The notes beneath the pieces are model-generated. The model did not search any database. It was not told where the DNA came from and saw only the letters and a list, made by a program, of their open reading frames with translations. The translations under genes and the position numbers were made by a program. From contig JARUPY010000011.1 of assembly GCA_029817715.1 (NCBI GenBank), positions 1-64,000 on the forward strand: a stretch of DNA of 64,000 nt. Reading direction: 5' to 3'. The stretch is from Melastoma dodecandrum (taxonomy: Eukaryota > Streptophyta > Magnoliopsida > Myrtales > Melastomataceae). Positions 46,236 through 55,899 of the stretch are shown in pieces (the first letter of the stretch is position 1; the number at the start of each line of letters is the position of its first letter).

Positions 46236-46354
46236 GGTGCAAGCAATGCGTCACTGCTTGCACCCAGTGCGAGGAAATCCGGCACCGTCGCGAGCGCTCG
46301 CGACAGTGTGGTTCTCCTGGCGTCCAGTGCAAGCAGTGACGCATTGCTTGCACC
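46236..46354. repeat. composite palindromic element (copy F)
   Basis: Perfect 28-bp outer arms at 46236-46263 and 46327-46354 (the left begins GGTGCAAGCAATGCGTCACT). The left arm is itself a hairpin (CTGGGTGCAAGCA against TGCTTGCACCCAG, 46233-46267). An inner perfect 18-bp palindrome, GTCGCGAGCGCTCGCGAC, lies at 46287-46304. It matches copy E (27073-27188) when reversed, including the asymmetric inner flanks. It lies between the convergent BVMO and thioesterase genes. Confidence 0.88.
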
Positions 46355-46363
46355 GGGACGGTG

Positions 46364-47246
46364 CTATTCCGGGCGGCGACGCCGGATGAGGCCCTCCTGC
46401 ACGACGCTCGCGACCAGGTTGCCGTCCTCGCGGTAGAGCCGGCCGGAAGCGAGGCCGCGGCCGCCGCCCGCGTTCGGTGACTCCTGGACGTAGAGCAGCC
46501 AGCCGTCGGCCCGCGCGGCGCGGTGGAACCAGAGGGCGTGGTCGAGGCTCGCGAGGCTGACGTCGCGGGCCGCGGCGCCGCCCTTGACGTGCGGGAACAC
46601 GGCGGCCTCGAGCAGGGTCAGGTCGCTGGCGTAGGTCAGCACGCAGACGTGCAGGAGTCGGCCGCCCGGGGCGGAGGGATCGGGCAGGTCGCCGTCGGCC
46701 CGGATCCACACGCGGTTGCGGGGCGGCCGGTCGACGGTGTCGTCCCACGGCGCGTGGTCGACGTAGCGCACGTCGAGGGGCCAGGTGAGGGCCTTCCCCG
46801 TCGTCGTCCACGCGGGACGGTCCGCCGGCACCGGCGGCATGTCGCGGCGGGCGAGGCCCTCCGGGGCCGCGCGTCTCCGGCATCGGGGCCTGGTGCTCCA
46901 CGCCCTCCTCGGGGCGCTGGAACGACGCCGACATCGTGAAGATCGTCTCGCCGTGCTGCACGGCAGTGACCCGGCGCGTCGTGAAGGACCGGCCGGCGCG
47001 GATGCGATCGACCTCGTAGACGATCGGGGCGAACGGGTCGCCGGGGCGCAGGAAGTACGCGTGCAGGGAGTGCACGGCGCGGTCGTCGTCGACGGTGCGC
47101 CCGGCGGCCACCATGGCCTGCGCGGCGACCTGCCCGCCGAAGACGCGCAGCAGCGACTCCTGCGGACTGCGGCCGCGGAAGATGTCGCGCTCGATGTCCT
47201 CGAGGTCGAGGACGTCACCGACGAGTTCGTCGAGGGCCTTGCTCAT
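46364..47246 (-). CDS. tesB: acyl-CoA thioesterase II (TesB-like)
   Basis: About 293 residues. The double hot-dog fold is shown by VFGGQVAAQAMVAAGRTVDD, VHSLHAYFLRPGDPFAPIVY and RSFTTRRVTAVQHGETIFTM. In the second half come LHVCVLTYASDLTLLEAAVF and SLASLDHALWFHRAARADGW, with the catalytic Asp region, and GRLYREDGNLVASVVQEGLI. It hydrolyses acyl-CoA to free acid. One frameshift near 46875. ATG 47244-47246. Confidence 0.92.
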
Positions 47247-47283
47247 GGACCGGCATCCTTCCGGAGGCCGACCCCCGGGTCGA

Positions 47284-47875
47284 TCACTGCCCGAACGAGA
47301 GCACCGAGACCTTCGCGACGCCGAGGTCGAGGCCGAGCACCGACCCACCGGCGGACTGCTGCGACCCGCCGTCGGACGCCGCGGCCTGCTGCTGCGGCGC
47401 AGCCTCCTGACGAGGGGCGGCCGGCCGGGCGGCGGGCTCCGCCTGCTGCTGCTCGCCGCCCCCGGAGAAGGTCATCATCGACGGGGCGGGCGCGGCGGCC
47501 GGTGCGGCCGCGGGCGCGGCGATCGGGACGACCTGCGTCGGGCCGGCACCGTGGCCGGCCACGATCGGCGTGACCGTGCTCGTCGTCGAGCCCGCCGTGG
47601 ACGACGACCCGGACGGCGTCGACGCGGTGTGCTCCGCGGGCGCGGCGAGCAGGTCGAGCGTGGTGGGCGGCGGGGTGGCCGCGAGGCCGTAGGCCTGGAC
47701 CGGGGCCGCCGCCGGGGCGGCGCTGGTCGCGACGGGGGCGTCCTGCTGCTCCGAGAGGGGGTGACGCCCAGCACCGAGTGCGCGCCGAACGCGACCGCGG
47801 CCGCCACGGGCACGCCGACGACGACGCCCTTGGAACGCAGCGGGTGCACACGCATGGCGTGGCGGGCGCGGGCCA
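47284..47875 (-). CDS. secreted or membrane-anchored Ala/Pro-rich protein
   Basis: About 196 residues. A basic start (MARARHAMRVHPLRSKG) and one hydrophobic helix, VVVGVPVAAAVAFGAHSVLG, look like a signal peptide or anchor. The rest is low-complexity Ala, Pro, Gln and Thr, ending SVLGLDLGVAKVSVLSFGQ. One frameshift near 47760 after LGVTP. The tail hints at a small beta domain, but no family is recognised. A role in the cell wall is inferred from the leader only. It is divergent from the WS/DGAT gene. Confidence 0.6.
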
Positions 47876-48128
47876 TGGGGGTTCCTCTCCGGGAGCGGAT
47901 CGTCTCCGGGTCCGCCGCTGTCCCCCGACACACGGCGGCGTGACCACTCGCAGCGCCTAACGCGCCCGGCCCGCCACCGTTACGGGTGACCGCCGGATTT
48001 CTTGAGCCGCCGTCCGCGTGATACCGACCGTCACCGCATCTCGCTCTCGGTGATCGCTCGCCGGTCGACTGGCCGTCCTCCCCGCCGCCGACCACACTCC
48101 TGCGGACACCGCCGGTGGGAGGAGACGC
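47876..48128. other. divergent intergenic region
   Basis: A 253-bp gap between the secreted-protein gene and the WS/DGAT gene. It must hold both promoters. I see GGGAGGAG at 48117-48124 as the ribosome-binding site for the latter, and no clear operator or riboswitch. Confidence 0.4.
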
Positions 48129-49610
48129 GTGCAGCAGTTGTCGGGTCTGGACGCGGTGTTCCTCGCCGCCGAGGACGACCACCAGTTCACCCACGTCAGC
48201 CAGCTCGTGGTGTTCGACAAGCCGGACCCGGACTACGAGCCCTTCACGGCGTGGCGGCAACAGCTCGCCGACCGCCTCCACCTGCTCGAGCCGCTGCGCC
48301 GACGGCTGGTCGAGGTGCCGCTCGGTCTGGACCACCCGTACTGGATCACCGACCCCGACTTCGACCTGGACTTCCACGTCCGGCACTCCGCGGTCCCGCC
48401 GCCCGGCACCGACGAGCAGCTCGACGAGCTCGTCGGCCGCCTCATCGCGGGGCCGATGGACCGGGACCACCCGCTGTGGGTGTCGCACGTGATCGAGGGC
48501 CTGGCCCCGACCGACGAGTCCCCGCACGGCCGGTTCGCGCTGCTGACGATGGTCCACCACTCCGCCATCGACGGGGCGTCGGGCGCCGAGCTGCTCACCC
48601 TCATGCTCGACGACGTGCCGGACGCGGAGCGGCCGGCCGACGCCGGGCGCTGGTCCCCGGAGGACCCGCCGTCGTACCCGGGGCTGCTCGGCCGGGCCGT
48701 GTGGCACGGCGTGCAGCGGCCGGGCCGGGCGCTGCTCCTCGCCGCGCAGGCCGGGCAGCAGGTCGCCTCCGCGACCCGCCACCCCGCCGTCATCGACCTC
48801 GCCGCCCGGATCCGCCACAGCCTGCGCGGGCAGCTCGGCGCGGTGCTGAACCTCGGCCGTGCGCGGGACGCCGACGCGGAGTCGCCCGCCTCCCCGCCAC
48901 GCCGGCCCCGAGGACGCCGTTCAACGCCCCCATCAGCCGCTACCGCCGGTTCGCGCGACGGTCGGTGCCGCTCGACGAGGTCAAGGCGGCGGGGAAGGAC
49001 CACGACGCGACGGTCAACGACGTCGTCGTCGCGGCCTGCGCGGGGGCGCTGCGCACCTACCTGCTCGAGCGCGACGCCCTGCCGACCGCCCCGCTCTCGG
49101 CGATGATCCCGGTCTCGCTGCGCACGCGGCGAGGAGCCGGACATGTGGACGAACCGGGTCTCGGCGACGGTGGCGTCGCTGCCGACCGACCTCCCGGACC
49201 GCACCGAGCGCCTCGCGGCCGCGCACCAGGCGCTGCAGACCGCGAAGGCGGTGTTCCGCGCGACGCCGGGAGCGCTCGCGCCCGAGGGGGCGAGCCTCGG
49301 CGTCCCGGCGCTGACCACCCTCATCAGCCGGGTGACCACGCGGACCGCGGCCCGCGGGCTCGTGCCGTTCAACGTCATCATCTCGAACGTGCCCGGTCCG
49401 CAGGAGCCGCTCTACATGGCCGGCGCGCGGGCGCGGCACTACTACCCGGTGAGCGCGGTCGCCGACGGGCAGGGCCTGAACATCACGGTGCAGAGCTACG
49501 ACGGGTCGGTCGACATCGGACTGGTCTCGTGCGCCCGGCTCGTGCCGGACCTCGGCCGCCTGGTCGACCTGATCGTCGAGGAGTTCCACGCCCTGCACGG
49601 CCCGTCGTGA
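48129..49610 (+). CDS. wax ester synthase/diacylglycerol acyltransferase (WS/DGAT)
   Basis: About 493 residues. QLSGLDAVFLAAEDDHQFTH opens the family domain. The catalytic HHxxxDG motif is in LTMVHHSAIDGASGAELLTL. The C-terminal domain has KDHDATVNDVVVAACAGALR, then FNVIISNVPGPQEPLYMAGA and YDGSVDIGLVSCARLVPDLG. It esterifies fatty acyl-CoA to diacylglycerol or fatty alcohols for storage lipid. Frames change near 48895, 48910 and 49125. GTG 48129. Confidence 0.93.
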
Positions 49611-50353
49611 CCGCGCGGGACCGGCTGCTGGCCCTGCTCGCCGAGCGGCCCGCGGAGACCACCGGTCCGTGGCTCGACCTGGTGCAGGGTCGGCCGGGAT
49701 CGCGGGGACGCATCCAGGACGCCTGGGAGAGCGTGTCCGGGGCGAGCGGCTACGACGGGCTGCTCGCCGTCGGCGACCGCGTGGAGGCCTACGTGCCGGG
49801 CCTGGTCGGCGGGGGCAACCTGCGCGCCTTCTACCGGGTCGACGAACCGCCTCGGTCCTCGCCGGTGGGGAGACGGTGCTCGACCTCGCCTGCGGCCCCG
49901 GCACCCTGACCCGGCGGCTCGCGCGGGCGGTCGGCCGGGACGGCCTGGTGGTCGGCGCGGACCTCTCGGAGCCGATGCTCGCGCGGGCGGCCCGGTCCAC
50001 CGCCTTCGCGCAGGTGGACTTCGCCCGGATCGACGCGATGGACCTGCCGTTCCGCGACGCGAGCATCGACGCGGTGTCGTGCTCGCTCTGCCTGCACCTG
50101 GTGCCCGACCTCATCACCACGCTCACCGGGATCACCCGGGTGCTGCGCCCCACCGGGGCGGCGGCGTTCGCGGTGCCCGCCCACGCGCCGGGACCGCTCC
50201 GGCCGTTCAGCGAGGCGTTCGCCCGGTGGGGTCAGGCACGGCTCTTCGGACCCGGGCGAGCTCTCGGGCGCGCTGCGGGACCTCGGGTGGTCGGACGTGT
50301 CGGAGCGCTCGCTGGGCGGCATCCGCGTCGTGGACGCGAGCGCCCCGGTCTAG
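49607..50353 (+). CDS. class I SAM-dependent methyltransferase
   Basis: About 248 residues. Motif I is ETVLDLACGPGTLTRRLARA; VVGADLSEPMLARAARS is motif II and RIDAMDLPFRDASIDAVSCS the following acid loop. It resembles ubiquinone/menaquinone-type or lipid methyltransferases. Frames change near 49850 and 50255. GTG 49607 overlaps the WS/DGAT stop (GTGA), so it probably modifies a lipid made or stored by that enzyme. Confidence 0.83.
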
Positions 50354-50381
50354 CGGCCCTCCCCCTCCGTGTGGCAGGCGC

Positions 50382-51037
50382 TCAGCGCCGCACGACGGCC
50401 CGGCGCACACCGTCGACGACGAGCAGGCCCCCGACGACGGCCGCGATCACCCCGTAGGCCGCGAGCACGTCCCCCGGCCGGTGCCACCCGGCCGCGATCA
50501 CCGCCACCGAGGCACCGGCGATCACGACGAGGCCCACCGCGCCCGCCACGTACCGCAGGGCGGCGGGCAGCACGAGCAGGGTGGCGATCACGAGCGCGCT
50601 GATCACCGTGACGTGGCCGCTGGGCAGCGAGTTCTCGCCCGCGCCCTCGCGGGGCAGCACGGCCTTGAGCCCCTGCGTGACCGCCTGGCTCACCAGCACC
50701 AGCGCGATCGCGGCCCCGACCGCACCGACCCGCCGTCGGGACAGACCGATCACGGCGATCACCAGGAGCGCGAGCCCGACCGACGCGACGCTCACGAGCC
50801 GCAGCACGTCCACCACCTCGGAGCGCACCCCGGAGAAGAGGTCCTCGACCGCGACCATCAGCGTGTGGTCGAGGCGCCGGCCCGAGCTCGAGTCGACCAG
50901 CAGCAGCCAGCTCGCCGCCGTGACGACCGTGCCCAGGACCGCGAGCACCAGTCCGCCGACCACGCGCGCGGCCCACCCCCGCCGGGCCGGACGACCGGGT
51001 GCAGCGGGACGGTGGGCCGCGTCGCGAACGTGGTCAT
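50382..51037 (-). CDS. PAP2-family membrane phosphatase
   Basis: About 218 residues with five or six membrane helices (VVGGLVLAVLGTVVTAASWL, AIALVLVSQAVTQGLKAVLP, LVIATLLVLPAALRYVAGAV). The three phosphatase motifs are LKAVLPREGAGE, SLPSGHVTVISA and AAGWHRPGDVLAAYG. It removes phosphate from lipid phosphates such as phosphatidate or undecaprenyl diphosphate. The start is ATG 51035-51037 with a frameshift near 50985. Confidence 0.85.
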
Positions 51038-51078
51038 GTCCCCAGGGTCCCACCGGACCTGAGGATGGCGTGAGAGCG

Positions 51079-51703
51079 CTACCGCCAGGCGGCGTCGGCG
51101 TGCCCGAAGACGATGACGTTGTCCTCGTAGCTGCGCCGGGCGGGCGTCGAAAGTCCCCGCCGCACGTGATGAGGCGGATCTGCGCGTCGCCGGTCGGGCC
51201 GTAGACCCGGGGCGTTCGGGAAGGCCTGCTTGGACGCCTGCTCGACGCGGTCGACCACGAACGTCACCGACGAGCCGTCGGCCCGGTGCACGAGGACCTC
51301 GTCGCCGGCGGTGAGGTCGGCGAGGTGCGCGAACCCGCCCTCGGCACCGCGGTAGTTCACGTGCGAGGCGAACACCGCCGGGCCGTTGGTCCCGGGCGCC
51401 GCGCCGCGGGAGAACCAGCCCGACCGTCGCGGCGTCCGGCGGGACCTGCAGCGACAGGTCCTCGTTGTAGCCGAGCTTCCATCACCGCTGTCGCGGGTGG
51501 TCGCCGATCGCCGGGATTCTCGATCCCGGTCGGCGCGGACGCCGCCAGCGGCAGGGGCTCGCTCGACGCCCCCGCGGGCACCGACACCCGCGAGGTTCCC
51601 GGTGCGCGCGCGAGCTCGGACCGCCGGCGAGGACGGACAGCACGACGACCGCGGCGAGGGCGGCGAGCGCCCACACCAGCAGGGTGGAGCGGGTGCGGGT
51701 CAC
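51079..51703 (-). CDS. sortase (class E/F type)
   Basis: About 208 residues. An N-terminal membrane helix, TLLVWALAALAAVVVLSVLA, is followed by a linker and the sortase barrel. The catalytic His lies in FASHVNYRGAEGGFAHLADL, the Cys in RLITCGGDFDARRSYEDNVI (LxTC motif), with Arg further on. Frames change near 51600, 51490, 51430, 51215 and 51150. GTG 51703 overlaps the stop of the upstream Excalibur gene, implying enzyme and substrate are made together. It cuts sorting signals and attaches proteins to the wall. Confidence 0.8.
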
Positions 51704-52893
51704 GCCCGCACCTCCTCCTCGTCGTCCTCCCGACGCCGGGTGGCGCCGGCCAGGCTCGCGACGGCCAGTCCCGCCAGCGCCGCCGCCGCGCCCGGGGCGA
51801 GGCCCGGCGCCGAGTCACCGGTCGCGACCCCGCCCTGCGGGTAGCCGTCGTAGTCCGCGGTCACGGACTCGTAGCCCCGGCGGGTTGTCCTCGCAGGCGA
51901 TCCCCGTCGCCGTCGCCGTCGAGGTTGTTTCGGGTCGGAGCGGTCGGCCTCGTAGATGGCCTGGGCCTCGTCCCCGGACACACGTCCTGTCGCCGCAATT
52001 GATGTCGTCCCGGCCGGCCACGACCTGGTGCCGTGGTGATGGTGGGTGTCCTTCAGCTCGCTGCAGAGCCGGTCGATCACGACGACGACATCGGGCAGCG
52101 AGCCGTAGCCCGTCGACGGGTCGAACGAGCCGGGCAGGGCCCCGCAGTACGAGGCGAACTGCTGCCCGAGGGCCCGCGGCCTCGTCCGCAGCGACGGTGA
52201 CCTTGCTCGCGAGGAACAGGCACGCGTCGCGCGGGCTCGAGAAGGAGCCGGACGAGGGGAAGTCGGGGATCGTCACGTCGCCGAGGTCCAGGTTGCCGGT
52301 CGGCAGGTCCCGCAGCGCGGTCGGCGATCGGCAGGGCGGTGCGGTCGCGGCCGGTGAGGTTGCGGAGCGCGGTCGCGGCGTCCGCCGCCGACACGGCGGA
52401 GGACCGCCGCTACGGCGGACCTGCTCGTCGGCCGTGTCCCCGGCGTGGGCGCGGGGCGGTCGTGGGTGACGTCGGGCCGGCCTCCGCGGCCCCGGCGGGC
52501 GCGGTTCGGTCGGCTGTCGGACGGGACGGGGCGCCGTCGTCGTGGTCGGCACGGCCGCCTGGTGCCTCCCGCTGGGCCTCCTCGGCCGCGGCCTGGGCCT
52601 GCTGCCGGGCCTGCTGCGCGGCCGCCGCGGCCGTCGCGCGCGCCGCGTCGGCCTGAGCCTCGGCCTTCTCCGCGCGGCCGCGACGGCGGCCCGGAAACCG
52701 GGCGGCGAGCTCCTGGGGGCTCACGCACCCCCCGGTCGGCGATGTCGTAGACCGCGCCCTGCGCGGCGCACGAGGCGACCCGACGGTCCGGTCGCGACGT
52801 CATCGGCCAGCGCTGACGCCCGGGCGCGATCACCGCGGCGCCCACCAGTCCCGCCGTTCACCACCGCAGCGGAGCAGGGGTCCCCCTCGTCAT
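51700..52893 (-). CDS. secreted Excalibur-domain protein, sortase substrate candidate
   Basis: About 397 residues, in many frames. An N-terminal hydrophobic segment near 52845 suggests secretion. An Ala/Gln/Glu-rich coiled coil follows (AEAQADAARATAAAAAQQAR). Next is a domain with DACLFLASKVTVAADEAAG. An Excalibur calcium-binding motif comes after (GDEAQAIYEADRSDP, GDGDGIACEDNP). The C-terminus has GGVATGDSAPG, a hydrophobic run (AAAALAGLAVASLAG) and ATRRREDDEEE, the layout of a sorting signal. ATG 52891-52893. Breaks occur at about ten points between 52850 and 51870. Confidence 0.65.
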
Positions 52894-52896
52894 GCC

Positions 52897-53540
52897 TCAC
52901 CTGGACACCTCGATAGGGCGTCCTGCTTCGCCGCAGGACCGTTCGAGGAGCGCATCGCCGGAGGAACCCGACACCGTTACACCGACCGGAGCAAAACGGG
53001 CACCGGACCGAGACCGGGACCCGTGGTCGCCGGTGATGTCGAGCCAGCCGCGGGACCGGCGACCGCCCCCGACGACGGCGGGCCCAACCATGTGAACCGG
53101 CGACCAGGGCGGGCCGGGCTCTCGCGCAGGCAGATGGAGACGCCCGCGTCGAGCAATCGCCACCAGCCGCTCGGTGGGGGCGTGCCGGGCGAGCAGGACC
53201 ACGACCTCGGCCCCCGGCTGGCGGGCGATGACGTCCTCGACGACCGCGGGTTCCGGGCTCGACGGAGCACGACGAAGTCGACGCACGGGTGGTGGGAGGG
53301 GCCTCTCGGTGGCCGACGACCCGCCAGGTTGGCCGGGGCGACGTCCTCGCCGAGCATCCGCGCCGTCGAGCGGGAGGCGACCACCTCGACGGTCGCGGGG
53401 GGCGTCGTCGACCAGGCGCGGAGGTCGTGGGACGGCGCGATCGGGAGCGGGGCGGCTCGGATGCGGCTCCCGGACGACGGGCTCGGGCGGTCCGCGGGTG
53501 GGGGACGGCGTGCCGACCGGAGCGCCAACGAGAACCTCAT
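52897..53540 (-). CDS. hypothetical protein with degenerate receiver-like segment
   Basis: About 214 residues. DVIARQPGAEVVVLLARHAP then TERLVALLDAGVSICLRE resembles the end of a response-regulator receiver (beta4-alpha4-beta5), but no phosphorylatable Asp or output HTH can be seen. The N-terminal 70 residues (MRFSLALRSARRPPPADRPS) are basic and low-complexity. Frames change near 53265 and 53145. It ends 4 bp before the Excalibur gene, so it could be in the same operon. Its function is unknown. Confidence 0.5.
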
Positions 53541-53673
53541 GGGCCCGATGCTGCGCCGTCTCCTGGACAAAGCCTGAGTGCCGACTGTGGGTATCGGGTC
53601 ACGCTGCGCGCGCGCCGACGCGACGGCGTCCCAGGGGGCAGGACACCGCCGCGTCGGCTCGCGCCGCTCGTCC

Positions 53674-55806
53674 TCAGGCGAGCGGACGGTCAGGTCGTAG
53701 ACGGTCCTCCCGCCGACGTCGGGTCTTCGTGAAGGTGGGTGCTGACCCACGTGCCGATTCTCGCCGGTGGTTGCCGCGACCGGTACCCGCCCACCGGCCC
53801 GGTCCGCGGTGCCCGCCGGGGCGCCGGGGGCCGCTCCGGCGCGACCCGCCGTCGGGAAGCCGCCGGGGGCCGCCACCCTCGAGGTAGTACCGGACCTGGC
53901 CGGTGGCGACGTACTCCTGGAACTGCGCGAGGGTCGGGGCCGGGTTCGCTGCCGCTGAACCCGCGAGCGCCATCACCGGGACGCCGCGGCGAGCTGGATC
54001 GACGCCTGGCTCATCGCGCCCGGTCGTCGCGGCCGCCCACCGCGGTGCCCGCGCCCTGCAGGCAGCGCGACCAGCTGCGGCGAGGCCTGCTCGCCCTCGA
54101 AGCCGCCGCGCGTTCCTGACCCGGCCGGTCGCCGGCCCGGCGCGCGCCAGCCCCCGGGGAAGCCCATCCCGCTGTTTCGCACCGGCGGAGACCGATCGAC
54201 CCCTGGTGCGGGGGTCGCCGCGCGTGGTCACGGCGGCGAACGCGGTGGACGCGCCGACGGTCCCGACCAGGGCCAGGACGGCGACGACCGACGGCGCCGA
54301 GCCGGCGGAGCGGTCAGGGCGCGGCAGGAGCAGCCCGACCGCGGCGAGCACGCCGGCGGCGACGCTACGACCCAGCGCAGCCAGGGCAGGGAGTCCGCCT
54401 GCGTCAGGACGACCGCGCTCCACGCCGCGGTGCCGAGAGCACGACGACGGCGAGCACGACCCGGGCGGCGATCGAGGGCGCGGGCCCGCCAGAGGATCGA
54501 CGCCCCGGCGGCCGCGGTGATCGCGACGCCGGGCGCGAGGGCGACCGTGTAGTAGGGGTGGATGATCCCGCTCATCGCGGAGAACACGACTCGTGTGGAC
54601 GAGCAGCCACGCGCCGCCGAGGAGCAGCAGGCCGCGCGTCCGGTCGGTCCGGGGGCGCCCGGCGGGTGAACCACAGCCCGGCGACCAGCAGGACGATCCC
54701 CGCCGGGAGCAGCCACGAGGCGTTTGCCGGAGAACTCCGCGGTCAGCATCCGCCAGGGGCTCGGCGAGCCGCCGAAGCCACCGCCACGGCCGAACCCACC
54801 GCCGCCCGGGCCGAAACCCACCGCCGCCCGGGCCGCCGGCGCCGGGCGGCATCCCGCCGGGGAGCCCGCCCGGTGCGCCCCGCCGGGCAACATCTGACGC
54901 GCGGCCATCCCGCCGCCGGGACGGCCGCCGCCCTCGGAGCCGAGGATGCGGCCGAGGCCGTTGTAGCCCAGCGCGAGCTCGAGCAGCGAGTTGTCGGTGG
55001 AGCCGCCGATGTAAGGGCCGGTCCGGACGCCGGCCACAGGTCGACCAGCGCCACGTACCAGCCCGCCCGCGACGTCGATCGCGACGCCGGCCGCGAGGAG
55101 GTCACCGATCCGCCGCCGGGCAGCGTGGTCGGTGCGACGACCGCGTAGACCAGGGCCAGGCCGGGGACGAACGAGCATGACCTGCAGCTGCTTGGTCAGG
55201 AAGCCGAGTCCGACCAGCGCCCCGGCCGCGACCAGCCACCAAGGTGCCGGCCTCCGTTGCCGGCGGCCGTCGACCGCCCGCACCCGTCACGTACGCCGCG
55301 GCGACCATGCAGAGCACGAGCATCGCGTCGGGGTTGTCGAACCTGAACATCAGCGCAGCGACCGGCATGAACGCCAGCAGCGCCGCCGCCGCCAGCGCCG
55401 TCCGGGGGCCCCGACCAGCGTCGACACGCCGCGTACACCAGCGCGACCGACGCGACGCCCATGAGCGCCTGCGGTGCCAGCAGCGACCACGACGAGAACC
55501 CGAAGATCCGGCCCGACAGCGCCATGACCCACAGCGACGCCGGTGGCTTGTCGACGGTGATCAGGCCCGGCGCGTCGAGCGCCCCGAACAGCCAGGCCTT
55601 CCACGACTGCGTCCCGGCCTGCACGGTCCGCGGCGTAGAACGAGTTGGCGTAGCCGGACGCGCCGAGGTTCCACAGGTAGGTCACCGCGGTGGCGGCGAG
55701 CAGGACCCAGAAGGTCGGGCGGACCCACCGCGGGTCGCTCGGGGTCCCGACGACGGGTGGATCGGCGGGGTGTGGTCGACGCGGGGGCGTCGGCGACGGT
55801 GCTCAT
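53674..55806 (-). CDS. GT39-family glycosyltransferase (PMT/ArnT-like)
   Basis: About 700 residues with many membrane helices. QSWKAWLFGALDAPGLITVD then KPPASLWVMALSGRIFGFSS is the signature of actinobacterial GT39 enzymes, with the catalytic-loop Asp. MPVAALMFRFDNPDAMLVLC continues it. A Gly-rich loop (FGPGGGGFGRGGGFGGSPSP) is typical of the group, and FSAMSGIIHPYYTVALAPGV and the soluble end (FQEYVATGQVRYYLEGGG, RTVYDL) follow. It moves sugars from a polyprenyl carrier to proteins or wall polymers. It is the most disrupted gene here, with more than ten frame changes. Confidence 0.8.
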
Positions 55807-55849
55807 GACGGTTGTACTGTCTCCTGGCGAGCGGGATCGACGGTGTGGC

Positions 55850-55891
55850 TTTCCTGCCACTGGGTGCAAGCAACGACGCATTGCTTGCACC
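55850..55891. repeat. dispersed palindrome, half unit (copy D)
   Basis: TTTCCTGCCACTGGG is followed by GGTGCAAGCAA (55863-55873) and TTGCTTGCACC (55881-55891) around a 7-nt CGACGCA loop. It is closest to copy C at 8347. It lies just 9 bp beyond the stop of the GT2-GtrA gene and 44 bp before the GT39 start, both read leftward, so it would form at the end of the first gene's message. Confidence 0.8.
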
Positions 55892-55899
55892 GCGAGGTG

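Noticed and set aside
47876..48128. A c-di-AMP (ydaO-type) riboswitch upstream of the secreted protein
   Set aside because: The leader is GC-rich and stem-like, but I cannot find the conserved core segments of that riboswitch in order.
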